DNA of 64,000 bases from the NCBI GenBank assembly GCA_020348345.1, contig CP070748.1, positions 225,536 to 289,535 on the forward strand. The letters run 5' to 3'. Positions 26,305 to 33,673 of this stretch are shown here, piece by piece. This stretch comes from Methanobacteriota archaeon (GTDB taxonomy: Archaea > Thermoplasmatota > Thermoplasmata > UBA10834). The position numbers were made by a program, and so were the translations under genes. The notes beneath the pieces are model-generated. The model was not told the origin of the DNA, did not search any database, and was given only the letters and a program-made list of their open reading frames with translations. Positions within the stretch are counted from its first letter, which is position 1; each line of letters begins with the position of its first letter.

Positions 26305-26383
26305 GAATGCGTAGTGCAGCTGGCCAGTCATGCAGCAGGATGAGGTCAATCAGGAAGGATTGAGATCGGAGCTAAACCTCTTT

Positions 26384-26641
26384 CTAGTAATTCAGAATGA
26401 GTAGCCTGCACTCCTTGCACCGGAATCCAGCGAACTTGATGCTTCCCGCGGCGTCCCACCAACGAGCTAGCTTCTCACCCTCAACCTGCCACGGGTCAGA
26501 AAGATAAAGAGGCGCCCACCTGGCAATTCTGATGAATCCGTGGGGAGTATTCAAGAATCCTGGTTCCATCTCTTTCCAACAGCGTGGACACGGATTGACT
26601 GGCTTTTCAATACGATTGTTAGGCTCATTCGAAGCGGCCAC
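26384..26641 (-). CDS. Small zinc-ribbon protein (DUF6487-like)
   Basis: An 85-residue protein with two cysteine pairs: CPRCWKEMEPGFL near residue 18 and RCKECRLLIL near the end. The spacing of some 55 residues and the pattern CPxCxxxMExG...FRCxxC...Y fit the small DUF6487 family, whose members bind zinc and whose function is unknown. GTG at 26641 is supported by GGAGGA 8 nt upstream. It stands alone inside the repeat-bearing region, between the two diverged repeat sets. Confidence 0.6.
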   Translation of the reverse strand: MAASNEPNNRIEKPVNPCPRCWKEMEPGFLNTPHGFIRIARWAPLYLSDPWQVEGEKLARWWDAAGSIKFAGFRCKECRLLILNY

Positions 26642-26804
26642 TGCATATTCCTCCAGTCTGTTACACGAGACGAGGGATAAGGAGCTTTCTATGGCTTGCT
26701 GTTGATGCGAGGGCCGTCTTCATCCGCCATTCCGCCCCTATGGTCTTTTCTCACGACGGATATCCATAGACGCCCTTAAAGCCTCTACAACAAATGACAT
26801 ACTC

Positions 26805-26987
26805 ATGGGAATTCCGTCACCCCCTCCGCTGCCAGTTCGAGCATTGACGGCATTAAGGCGCGATGCGAATACCAGGCAGGCGTTCTACGGGAGCGGGGTT
26901 CGCAAACTAAGCTGGAAGGGCATTGTCGTCCTCATATTGGTCGCCATTGCATCGATAGTTCTCGTTGACCACTTACGGTCATGGTGA
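26805..26987 (+). CDS. Small single-helix membrane protein
   Basis: A 60-residue protein. The first 35 residues are basic and proline-rich; then KLSWKGIVVLILVAIASIVL forms one membrane helix, and the chain ends in DHLRSW. A TATA-like CCTTAAAGCC is centred about 28 nt before the ATG, matching the leaderless pattern of other genes here, and supports reality. The last 30 residues resemble the end of the decayed ORF at 25511. Function unknown. Confidence 0.45.
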   Translation: MGIPSPPPLPVRALTALRRDANTRQAFYGSGVRKLSWKGIVVLILVAIASIVLVDHLRSW

Positions 26988-27033
26988 GCATCTTCATGAG
27001 TTGACAGCCGAGGATTCTCGCCTATTGCCATAA

Positions 27034-27170
27034 GGCCTTTTGCACGCCTCAGAAGGCCCATGTTCGTCGATTTGTCCCTGGGCTTTCCACCTTACGCCTC
27101 TCGGTAAGGGTAAGATGCCTCTGAGAGGGTATAGGGGTCGAAACCAAGGTTATTTTGAGGAAAGATGGGC
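27034..27170 (+). repeat. Diverged direct repeat, copy 2
   Basis: Partner of 25863-25995, starting AGGCCTTTTGCACGC and ending near GAGGAAAGATGGGCG. It lies between the small membrane ORF ending at 26987 and the end of the calcium-binding repeat gene at 27187. Confidence 0.65.
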
Positions 27171-27186
27171 GTTTAACGCGATGCTA

Positions 27187-28506
27187 CTATGCGGTCACCG
27201 ATATGGAGTATTCAAGCTCGCAGTCGATCTCGTCCAGACCATCGTCACTCCCGTCATAGGACCAACTTGCATCGAATGGAGCCCATACAGTATGGATATA
27301 GCTAGACCATGCCGATTCCGGGCAGTAGTCGATAACCTCAGTGGTAAACACATCAACGTCGTAGACAGAAATCCAGAATCTGATGCAAGGAGTACCGTCA
27401 TAGAGGTCAACGACCACTGAGTACGGCGAATCCAACAATTCCTTCTCTTCGAAGACACTGCTTGTATACGTAAAGTCCCAGGTGTCATCACAGTCGATGT
27501 CCACTCTTATGGCGAAACATGGATCTCCATAGCCCACGAAGTCCGCAGTCCCGTCGCCTTGGTATCTGTCTATCGAGATTTCGACCTTGCCGTTTCCGTT
27601 GTCGTAGAAGTCGGCGTTGTCACCAACACCATCCGAATCCGTATCCTTCCATTCAGTCGGGTCATCAGGGAACGCGTCAGGATTTATCCCGTTGGGGTTG
27701 TCTCCGTAACCATCGCCATCCCTGTCTGCCCATTGTGTTGGGTCCGTTGGGAATGCATCTGAATTATCACCGACCCCGTCAAGGTCGCTGTCAAACCACT
27801 CTGAAGGATCATTCGGGAACGCATCACCGTTATCCCCGTATCCATCTCCGTCTGTATCCTCCCATTCTTCAGGGTCGATTGGGAACTCATCGCCGTTGTC
27901 GCCGACCCCGTCATCATCCGTGTCAAGCCATTCTTCGGGGTCATTCGGGAACGCATCACCGTTATCCCCATATCCATCTCCGTCGGTGTCCTTCCATTCA
28001 TCGGGGTTCTCTGGGAACTCGTCACCGTTGTCACCGTAGCCATCCCCGTCGGTGTCTTCCCATTCATCGGAGTCATCAGGGAATTCATCGCTGTTATCGC
28101 CAACGCCATCTTCATCACTGTCTAGCCATTCCCCATCGTCTTCAGGAAAGCAATCGCAGTTGTCTCCATAACCGTCTTCATCTGTGTCCGTGGTCTCCGT
28201 GGCATCATTTGGAAACGCGTCTGCATTGTCACCACAGCCGTCGTCATCTGAATCACACCATTCATCAGGATCGTCTGGAAACTCGTCGTCGCTATCAGCT
28301 ACCCCATCTCCATCAGCATCGTGTATTGAAGCAAGTGGCGAGTATTTCGGGCTTAGCATCAACGCCAGCAATAGGACGACCACAATCACAATTGCTATGA
28401 CCGCAGTAATCACGATTCGCTTGGGCCCCTTACGCTGCACGGTCTCCGCTTCTGGTCTCTCACCTTGACTATCCTCGACTTGACTAGGTTCCTCCGATAT
28501 CGCCAT
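27187..28506 (-). CDS. Surface protein with thrombospondin type 3-like calcium-binding repeats
   Basis: A 439-residue protein. The N-terminal 28 residues are charged, then ITAVIAIVIVVVLLLALML (about 31-49) is a membrane anchor. Residues about 58-295 hold ten full repeats and one partial of 22 residues with the form DTDGDGYGDNGDAFPNDPEE followed by W and one residue. Each resembles a thrombospondin type 3 calcium loop (DxDxDGxxD). A C-terminal domain of about 140 residues, rich in aromatics and with paired cysteines, follows. The orientation is probably N-terminus inside, repeats outside. The repeats need calcium to fold, and such proteins serve adhesion or cell-surface structure. The gene is flanked by repeats. 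Confidence 0.8.
   Translation of the reverse strand: MAISEEPSQVEDSQGERPEAETVQRKGPKRIVITAVIAIVIVVVLLLALMLSPKYSPLASIHDADGDGVADSDDEFPDDPDEWCDSDDDGCGDNADAFPNDATETTDTDEDGYGDNCDCFPEDDGEWLDSDEDGVGDNSDEFPDDSDEWEDTDGDGYGDNGDEFPENPDEWKDTDGDGYGDNGDAFPNDPEEWLDTDDDGVGDNGDEFPIDPEEWEDTDGDGYGDNGDAFPNDPSEWFDSDLDGVGDNSDAFPTDPTQWADRDGDGYGDNPNGINPDAFPDDPTEWKDTDSDGVGDNADFYDNGNGKVEISIDRYQGDGTADFVGYGDPCFAIRVDIDCDDTWDFTYTSSVFEEKELLDSPYSVVVDLYDGTPCIRFWISVYDVDVFTTEVIDYCPESAWSSYIHTVWAPFDASWSYDGSDDGLDEIDCELEYSISVTA
27640..28330 (-). repeat. 66-bp tandem coding repeat (calcium-loop units)
   Basis: The calcium-binding gene contains ten 66-bp units and one partial, each encoding one 22-residue loop. Units 5, 6 and 8 are the most alike, while the first three have drifted. 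One unit (the tenth) carries a five-residue insertion (PNGIN). This suggests expansion by unequal crossing over from the middle of the array. Confidence 0.8.
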
Positions 28507-28811
28507 TTCCCCCGTTTCCGAATCGCCTCATGCGCCTTAAGGGCTTCTGTGCGCCGTTTCTGTCGGTGGCCGTTCACCGAACTAGCGTAAGGCAGGGCAA
28601 TGACGCCTTTGAGAGCACTTCGCGTAACGGCCATCGAAAAGAACGCGTTTTAGGGTGCAGTCGGCGGACTCTGCTAGGCTCGAAGTCATTCGGGCAATGC
28701 AGGGCCACGCTCCGAATCTCAATTCCCCGAAATTGACCGTGTCAGACGGCTTGCCTGGCTACGCCTGATGGACAATTAATGTCAAGTACTCACAGACAGA
28801 TATCGATTGCC
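28507..28811. other. Divergent intergenic region with repeat copy
   Basis: The region lies between the leftward calcium-binding gene and rightward rubredoxin. It holds the second rubredoxin-upstream repeat (28721-28783) and presumably both promoters. I see no other gene. Confidence 0.45.
28721..28783 (+). repeat. Rubredoxin-upstream repeat, copy 2
   Basis: Partner of 26241-26304. It ends ACAATTAATGTC about 30 nt before the rubredoxin ATG; AATTAATG is the only AT-rich element at TATA distance, so the conserved end may be the rubredoxin promoter. Confidence 0.7.
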
Positions 28812-28979
28812 ATGACGGAGGAAGCGAAGTACCAGTGCAACATATGCGGTTACGTCTACGATCCCGAGGTGGGGGATCCCTCACAGTCGGTGGAGCCTGG
28901 AACACCGTTCGAGCGGCTCCCGGATGACTGGACCTGTCCGGAATGTGGTGCTGGCAAAGAAGAATTCACAATGCTGTAG
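28812..28979 (+). CDS. Rubredoxin
   Basis: A 55-residue one-iron electron carrier. The four iron ligands lie in [16 protein letters not shown] (CX2CG) and [13 protein letters not shown] (CX2CG), with the usual spacing and acidic linker. It probably passes electrons to a rubrerythrin-type peroxidase; the rubrerythrin-like gene at 30072 is close by. The ATG at 28812 gives the normal length; the ATG at 28779, inside the repeat, would add 11 residues. The AATTAATG element about 35 nt upstream could be its TATA box. Confidence 0.95.
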   Translation: MTEEAKYQCNICGYVYDPEVGDPSQSVEPGTPFERLPDDWTCPECGAGKEEFTML

Positions 28980-29019
28980 ACACGCGACTATAAGGTCGGC
29001 TCAGATCAGGAGTGACTGC

Positions 29020-30060
29020 ATGATTCTCCGCGTGGCTCTGATCGGCTTCGGCAATGTCGGGCAGGAATTTGCACGCTTGCTGATGAGGAAGAGGGACTGG
29101 CTCGTATCCTCCAAGGGGTTGGACATCGAGGTCAGAGGGATTGCAACCCGCTCGAAGGGAGCCCTGATATCGCAGAGAGACATCGACCTGCAGAAGGCGT
29201 TGGATGTGCTCGAATCCCATGGCAACCTGAGAGAATATGGGGACGAGTCGGTCGAGATGACCCCCTTCGAGATGATCGACAATTGCGACGCTGACGTTGT
29301 GGTGGAGATATCACCCCTGAACGTGTCAACCGGACAGCCCGCAATCGACCATATCTCGTACGCACTCCAATCGAAGATGCATGTGATAACAGCGAACAAG
29401 GGCCCCATCGCCCTCGCATACGACCAGCTCGAGTCGCTCGCCAAGTCGAGGGATGACAAACTTCGGTTCGAAGGAACGGTGATGGACGGCACGCCCGTCT
29501 TCAATCTCGTGGAGAAGACCATGCAGGGATGCGAGATACTTCGCATTGAGGGAATACTGAACAGTACCTCTAACTACGTGATGACCGAGATGGCCAAAGG
29601 CCGCTCTCTCGAGGATGCGGTGAAGGAGACACAAAGAAAGGGTATCACGGAGGCTGATCCATCTCTCGATCTGGATGGATGGGATGCGGCTGCGAAGATA
29701 ACAGCCCTGGCTAACGTGCTCATGAATGCAGGATCAACGCCTCAGAAGGTTGACAGGAAGGGCATTCGAGGTCTGAAATCCGAGGATTTCGAAATCGCGG
29801 CAAGGAACGGTAAGAAGCTCAAGCTGGTTGCCAGAGCGGAAATGGCCGACTCCGAGATAAGAACCTCAGTCGCGGTCGAGGAGATTACCACAGATAGCCC
29901 GTTCTGGTCAGTGGATGGCACTTCAGGCGCAGTGACGATCTCCACCGATCTCATGGGGGATATCACGATTCTCGAAACGAATCCTCAGGTGACACAGACC
30001 GCCTACGCTATACTGTCCGACCTCCTGCTGATTGTCGAGTGGATGAGGAGCAACGAGTAG
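29020..30060 (+). CDS. hom: Homoserine dehydrogenase
   Basis: A 346-residue NAD(P)-dependent enzyme that makes homoserine from aspartate semialdehyde, on the path to threonine and methionine. The Rossmann motif is ALIGFGNVGQEFA at residues 6-18. Family segments HVITANKGPIAL, GTVMDGTPVF, EGILNSTSNYVM and GITEADPSLDLDGWDAAAK (catalytic lysine and glutamate region) are all present. There is no ACT or kinase domain, so it is the monofunctional short form. The ATG at 29020 has CAGGAG about 8 nt upstream. It lies 40 nt after rubredoxin on the same strand. Confidence 0.95.
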   Translation: MILRVALIGFGNVGQEFARLLMRKRDWLVSSKGLDIEVRGIATRSKGALISQRDIDLQKALDVLESHGNLREYGDESVEMTPFEMIDNCDADVVVEISPLNVSTGQPAIDHISYALQSKMHVITANKGPIALAYDQLESLAKSRDDKLRFEGTVMDGTPVFNLVEKTMQGCEILRIEGILNSTSNYVMTEMAKGRSLEDAVKETQRKGITEADPSLDLDGWDAAAKITALANVLMNAGSTPQKVDRKGIRGLKSEDFEIAARNGKKLKLVARAEMADSEIRTSVAVEEITTDSPFWSVDGTSGAVTISTDLMGDITILETNPQVTQTAYAILSDLLLIVEWMRSNE

Positions 30061-30071
30061 CAATGGAAGCG

Positions 30072-30602
30072 TCACATGACCTCTAAGCTGAACTCGGGCG
30101 CGTCGAAGTAGAAGCCAGAACGTGACCGGTTATCGTACTCCGCTTTGAGTATCGTCAGATGCCCTGCCTCCTCGCCGACAAGCCAGTTGAATACCTCCTT
30201 GGCCTTGGCCCCCTTAACCTCCGCACCGGCCTTTCGATAGTACTCTATGGACCGCCTCTCGATCTCCATCCCGAATTGAACGACCTCCAGCTCACCCGCT
30301 TTGGGATCTATCTCGTAGCCATCACGCTCGCGCGTTCCAAAGACCGATACCTTGGGCACTGCCTCGCGCGAACGCTTTACGGTTGAGGGCGATGTCCAAT
30401 CGCTGCCGGACTCCAGCCGCTTCAGCTGCTCTTCAAGGACCTCTATGTGCCTATCCTCTTGCCGTGCCAATGCCAAGTACATGTCTCTGGTGCTGGTATG
30501 CTTCACCCGTTCCGCCATCTCGGAGAAGAACTTCCTTCCGTCGATCTCCATCTCGATGGCGTTGCGAAGAATCTCAACCTGCTCACTTCTGGCGAAGACC
30601 AC
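30072..30602 (-). CDS. Rubrerythrin-like ferritin-superfamily protein
   Basis: A 176-residue four-helix diiron protein. The ligand pattern is two halves: EMEIDGRKFF and ARQEDRHIEVLEE in the first, GMEIERRSIEYY and VGEEAGHLTIL in the second (E...ExxH twice). It lacks the rubredoxin-like C-terminal zinc-cysteine domain of classical rubrerythrin. Such proteins reduce peroxide with electrons from a separate rubredoxin; the rubredoxin gene is 1 kb away. GTG at 30602 is preferred to TTG at 30614; a TATA box (TTTATTATT) lies about 40 nt upstream. It converges with homoserine dehydrogenase. Confidence 0.85.
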   Translation of the reverse strand: MVFARSEQVEILRNAIEMEIDGRKFFSEMAERVKHTSTRDMYLALARQEDRHIEVLEEQLKRLESGSDWTSPSTVKRSREAVPKVSVFGTRERDGYEIDPKAGELEVVQFGMEIERRSIEYYRKAGAEVKGAKAKEVFNWLVGEEAGHLTILKAEYDNRSRSGFYFDAPEFSLEVM

Positions 30603-30701
30603 GCTATTACCCAATAATATGAGCGGCGATGGCCGATTTATTATTTTTGCGAGATTTCCTTCGGAATCAGGGAATATCTCTTTGTCGGGCTCCGACGATA
30701 G

Positions 30702-30711
30702 TATTTATAAG
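30702..30711 (+). promoter_or_regulatory. TATA box of the zinc-ribbon gene at 30728
   Basis: TATTTATAAG, a strong match, is centred about 22 nt before the ATG at 30728 and 52 nt before the ATG at 30758. With usual spacing the transcript starts near 30732, which would favour the second ATG. Confidence 0.55.
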
Positions 30712-30727
30712 GAGAGGGATAAAGGAG

Positions 30728-30967
30728 ATGTTCGTGAGGTGCCCTGGCGCTAATTTAATGCTTGAGCCCATTCCAGAGCCAGTCTTATGCCCTCACTGCC
30801 TCCAGGAAGTGGAGATGTTCACCAACGAAGTGAGCTACAGGTGCTGCCACTGTGGGGGAGTGATTGTGCGCGACAAGCGACCCACCTGCTTCGATTGGTG
30901 CGAATACGCGGATAAATGCGCCAAGGAGCTGGGCATCGATCTGAACAGGAGCGACATATCGCCATAG
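30728..30967 (+). CDS. Zinc-binding protein with DWC motif
   Basis: A 79-residue cysteine-rich protein. CPHCLQEVEMF and YRCCHCGGVIV form a zinc ribbon, and TCFDWCEYADKC is a second cysteine motif that occurs in small archaeal and bacterial proteins near phosphohydrolases. The role is unknown. The start may be the ATG at 30728 or, more likely for a TATA box at 30702-30711, the ATG at 30758 (MLEPIPEP). It ends shortly before the convergent SDR. Confidence 0.6.
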   Translation: MFVRCPGANLMLEPIPEPVLCPHCLQEVEMFTNEVSYRCCHCGGVIVRDKRPTCFDWCEYADKCAKELGIDLNRSDISP

Positions 30968-31008
30968 GGCTGAACGGACCGGCCGGCCTCTTCTCGCGCG
31001 CTCATCTT

Positions 31009-31767
31009 TCATTGAGCGGTCAGTCCGCCGTCAATCGACAGGGCTGCGCCCGTGACGAAGGATGCCTCGTCAGATACCAAGAATAGAACCGCTCTGGCCA
31101 CTTCCTCAGGCCGTCCAATTCGCCCTATAGGATGATCCTCGTTCATCAGTCTGACGTACTCTTCCTTATTGGATGCCGTCGCTATCTCCTGCGCTACCAT
31201 CGGTGTATCAATGACGCCCGGGTTCACGCAGTTCACTCTGATATTCATCTTCGCATAATCCAGAGCCATGGCCTTCGTCATGACTGTGACCCCGCCCTTC
31301 GAGGCGCAGTACGCCGCACACAGTTTGTTTCCCACAAGGCCCGCGTCCGACGAGTTATTGACAATGACCCCTCCGCCCTGTCGTTTCATATGCTCAATCG
31401 CGTGCTTCGACACTAGAAAGGTTCCCTTGAGGTTGATGTCGATGACTCGGTCCCATTCCTCTTCGCTGGTTTCTTCAGCTGCTTTTTCCAGGTACACGCC
31501 AGCGTTGTTGAACAGTATATCTATCCTTCCAAACCGCTCGACTGTTTCCTGAACCATTCGCCTGGCATCTTCATCATTCGACACATCACCCTGAACGAAC
31601 AGAATGTCACCCTTGCTCCTCAGCCTGCTCTCGGCCGCAGCGCCCTTTTCAGAGGATCTTCCTGATATCACTACCTTCGCTCCTTCGACAAGAAAGATAT
31701 CGGCTGTGGCGTAACCCATACCTTCCGACCCACCGGTTATGAGAGCTACCCTGTCCTTCAGCTTCAT
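31009..31767 (-). CDS. Short-chain dehydrogenase/reductase (SDR)
   Basis: A 252-residue classical SDR. The cofactor loop is TGGSEGMG, NNAGVYLEK follows, and the catalytic YCASK and upstream NNSSDAG are intact. The C-terminus is SIDGGLTAQ. It is a clear paralogue of the SDR at 20638: both share INLKGTFL/VNVKGAFL, the stretch LDYAKMNIRVNCVNPG/LDYALKNIRVNCVCPG and the HPIGRxGRPEEVA/YHPIGRLGRPKEVA region. Substrate unknown. The ATG at 31767 gives the normal SDR start; the longer reading to 31812 was rejected. Confidence 0.9.
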   Translation of the reverse strand: MKLKDRVALITGGSEGMGYATADIFLVEGAKVVISGRSSEKGAAAESRLRSKGDILFVQGDVSNDEDARRMVQETVERFGRIDILFNNAGVYLEKAAEETSEEEWDRVIDINLKGTFLVSKHAIEHMKRQGGGVIVNNSSDAGLVGNKLCAAYCASKGGVTVMTKAMALDYAKMNIRVNCVNPGVIDTPMVAQEIATASNKEEYVRLMNEDHPIGRIGRPEEVARAVLFLVSDEASFVTGAALSIDGGLTAQ

Positions 31768-31847
31768 ATTGACCGCCCCATGTATCAACATCGTGTCGAA
31801 AAAGGTTGCCACAGGCCATCACCGTTGAATGCTGAGGCAGGGCAGGA

Positions 31848-33173
31848 TCAGCTCGAGGATGCCATAGGGAGAGCCACTCTGAAGATGCTGCCTTTGGAAT
31901 GCTCACCAGGAACCCTGTCTTCCACCCATACCATGCCATGATACGCTTCAACTATGGTCCGCACAATCGACAGGCCCAATCCAAGAGCGGGCGGTCCCTG
32001 ATCACCATCGCTGAATCTCCCAAAGACGACATTCTTCTTCGAATCGGGTATGCCTATGCCGTTGTCCGCGACTGACACGCACCAGTATCGGCGATAGTCC
32101 ACGAAGAACTCGCCGACGCTCACATCGATGGATATCTTCTCGTGCGGATCGTATTGAGCGGCGTTCTCGATGATATTCACGAATATCTCGTTCACAAGCT
32201 CGTTTCCGGAGACGTAGAATTGCCTGCTCTCAAGGTCGAGGTTCACTGTCAGGTTCTTATCTGCAGATGCTCTCATGACCTCGGCAACGCTCTCCTTGAG
32301 CACGTCTCCCAGGTCCACCGGGCCCAGGTTCTTCCCGCCCTCCTCCTCGATTGTCGTGAGGCGGTCGGCACGCTGAATCAGCTCGCTAATGCCCCAAGCA
32401 GCATCCGCCGCTCGCTCCAGATATGCGACGGCCTTCCCCGGGTCCACGTCGGTCGAGAGTGCCATGTGCAGATAGCTTGTCACTGCCTGATTGTAGTTGT
32501 TGATGTCATGGGCGATGATGTCGCTGAGGAATCTAGTTCTCTGAGCCACCTCTACCTGCTTCTGATAGATCTTGGCGTTCTCTATCGCGACACCCGCCAA
32601 TTCAGCGAATATCCTCAACGCTTCAATCGTCTCCTGATCCATCACCCTCTGTGACTCAGGCTCTTCGATCTCGATGAATCCTCTCAAACCGCCATCCCGC
32701 TCTGTGAAGACTATCTTGAGATAGTCTAGCTCGTGCCAACTTGAGTTGTCATCCCTCGGCTTGGTTATGGCCTTCAAATCGAAGTAGAGCGGTTCCTCCG
32801 CCTTGACGAACTCCTCCGGACCCGGTCTTACGAAGTACACATCCTCCGCCACCTTGTACTTCTCGTCCATGTCCTTGCAGACCGTTTCCTGACTATAGGT
32901 TATGCCCTTGATCTTCTCTGCACGCTCTCCCTCGTATCCGTACGCAGCGCGTACGCGGAATATCTGCTCGCTCTCATCCAACACGCAGATGATGAGGGCG
33001 CGGATGGAAAACAGCTCGGCGACGGTCGTGGCAATCTTCTGAAGGACGGAATCCAAGTTCTCGACGGACATCACATCGCCGAGAACGCCAAGCATCTCGC
33101 CTGAAAATCGAACCGGGCTCGAACGCTCGTCCGCCTTCCGTTTCTGCTTCGACCCTCGCTGTTGATTCCGCAT
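31848..33173 (-). CDS. GAF-domain sensor histidine kinase
   Basis: A 441-residue cytoplasmic kinase without membrane segments. Residues about 1-30 are basic. Residues about 35-215 form a GAF-like domain (SSWHELDYLKIVFTERDG, then GFIEIEEPES). The DHp domain has the H box FLSDIIAHDINNYNQAV with the phosphorylated histidine. The ATPase domain has the N box EIFVNIIENAAQYDP, G1 DNGIGIP and G2 GPPALGLGLSIVRT, and looks catalytically complete. No response regulator is nearby. The ATG at 33173 follows rejection of a 75-residue extension. The GAF part is related to those at 16881 and 3582. Confidence 0.88.
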   Translation of the reverse strand: MRNQQRGSKQKRKADERSSPVRFSGEMLGVLGDVMSVENLDSVLQKIATTVAELFSIRALIICVLDESEQIFRVRAAYGYEGERAEKIKGITYSQETVCKDMDEKYKVAEDVYFVRPGPEEFVKAEEPLYFDLKAITKPRDDNSSWHELDYLKIVFTERDGGLRGFIEIEEPESQRVMDQETIEALRIFAELAGVAIENAKIYQKQVEVAQRTRFLSDIIAHDINNYNQAVTSYLHMALSTDVDPGKAVAYLERAADAAWGISELIQRADRLTTIEEEGGKNLGPVDLGDVLKESVAEVMRASADKNLTVNLDLESRQFYVSGNELVNEIFVNIIENAAQYDPHEKISIDVSVGEFFVDYRRYWCVSVADNGIGIPDSKKNVVFGRFSDGDQGPPALGLGLSIVRTIVEAYHGMVWVEDRVPGEHSKGSIFRVALPMASSS

Positions 33174-33340
33174 CGTGCATCCCTGGACCGCTGTCTGTAT
33201 CGGAGCAACGTTTGAGAAATACTCCGGCCTATTAGAACTTATGGCGAAACTGCACGTTCCGATACGGCATGGCCTTGTTCGCGTCAGATCATTATGGTAG
33301 AGAGGGAAATGACCCGTCTGCCGGGCATTTGCCCGAAACA

Positions 33341-33351
33341 AACCTAAATAC
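33341..33351 (+). promoter_or_regulatory. TATA-like element of the EF-like gene
   Basis: AACCTAAATAC lies about 37 nt before the ATG at 33383. The following AAGAAGGGGGTAAGAG holds the ribosome site, so a short leader is likely. Confidence 0.4.
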
Positions 33352-33382
33352 GATGACGCGAATTCGAAGAAGGGGGTAAGAG

Positions 33383-33643
33383 ATGCCCGAGGAAACACAT
33401 ATCGGCACAGTCATGCAGTTCTTTGCCAAGCCTTCAGTTGCTGCGATCGAGATCACATCAGGCGAAATCGCCATCGGCGACACTTTGCACATAGTCGGCG
33501 CTACAACCAACTTCGAGCAGAAGGTCGATTCGATGGAGATCGACCGGAAGCCAGTTCCGAGCGCTACTGTGGGACAGGCAGTAGGTGTGAAAGTACGAGA
33601 AAGGGTGCGCCCGCACGATAAGGTATTCAAGATAGAGGCGTGA
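33383..33643 (+). CDS. EF-Tu domain 2-like small protein
   Basis: An 86-residue beta-barrel protein that matches the second domain of translation GTPases such as EF-Tu and IF2 (GTVMQFFAKPSVAAIEI, then IAIGDTLHIVGAT, and VGQAVGVKVRERVRPHDKVF). It has no GTPase domain. The family is found in archaea as a stand-alone translation elongation factor-like protein of unknown function. Good GGGGG ribosome site before the ATG. It is followed 31 nt later by isoaspartyl peptidase on the same strand. Confidence 0.8.
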   Translation: MPEETHIGTVMQFFAKPSVAAIEITSGEIAIGDTLHIVGATTNFEQKVDSMEIDRKPVPSATVGQAVGVKVRERVRPHDKVFKIEA

Positions 33644-33673
33644 GGGGCGAGCCCAGTTCGGAACTCGGATCCG

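Larger units (their letters stand above)
25138..26383. other. Gene-poor region with decayed repeats
   Basis: Apart from a decayed small membrane gene (25511-25828), two repeat copies (25863-25995 and 26241-26304) and the sdh promoter, I see no gene with recognisable features. A short stretch at 25388-25404 (AGGCGGCTTGCCTGG and neighbours) resembles the middle of the 26241 repeat and may be a third, truncated copy. Confidence 0.45.

Noticed and set aside
27519-28400. A 293-residue plus-strand open frame, rich in histidine and arginine
   Set aside because: It is the antisense shadow of the calcium-binding repeat gene. The periodicity is that of the 66-bp coding repeat, and the product has no folded-protein pattern.
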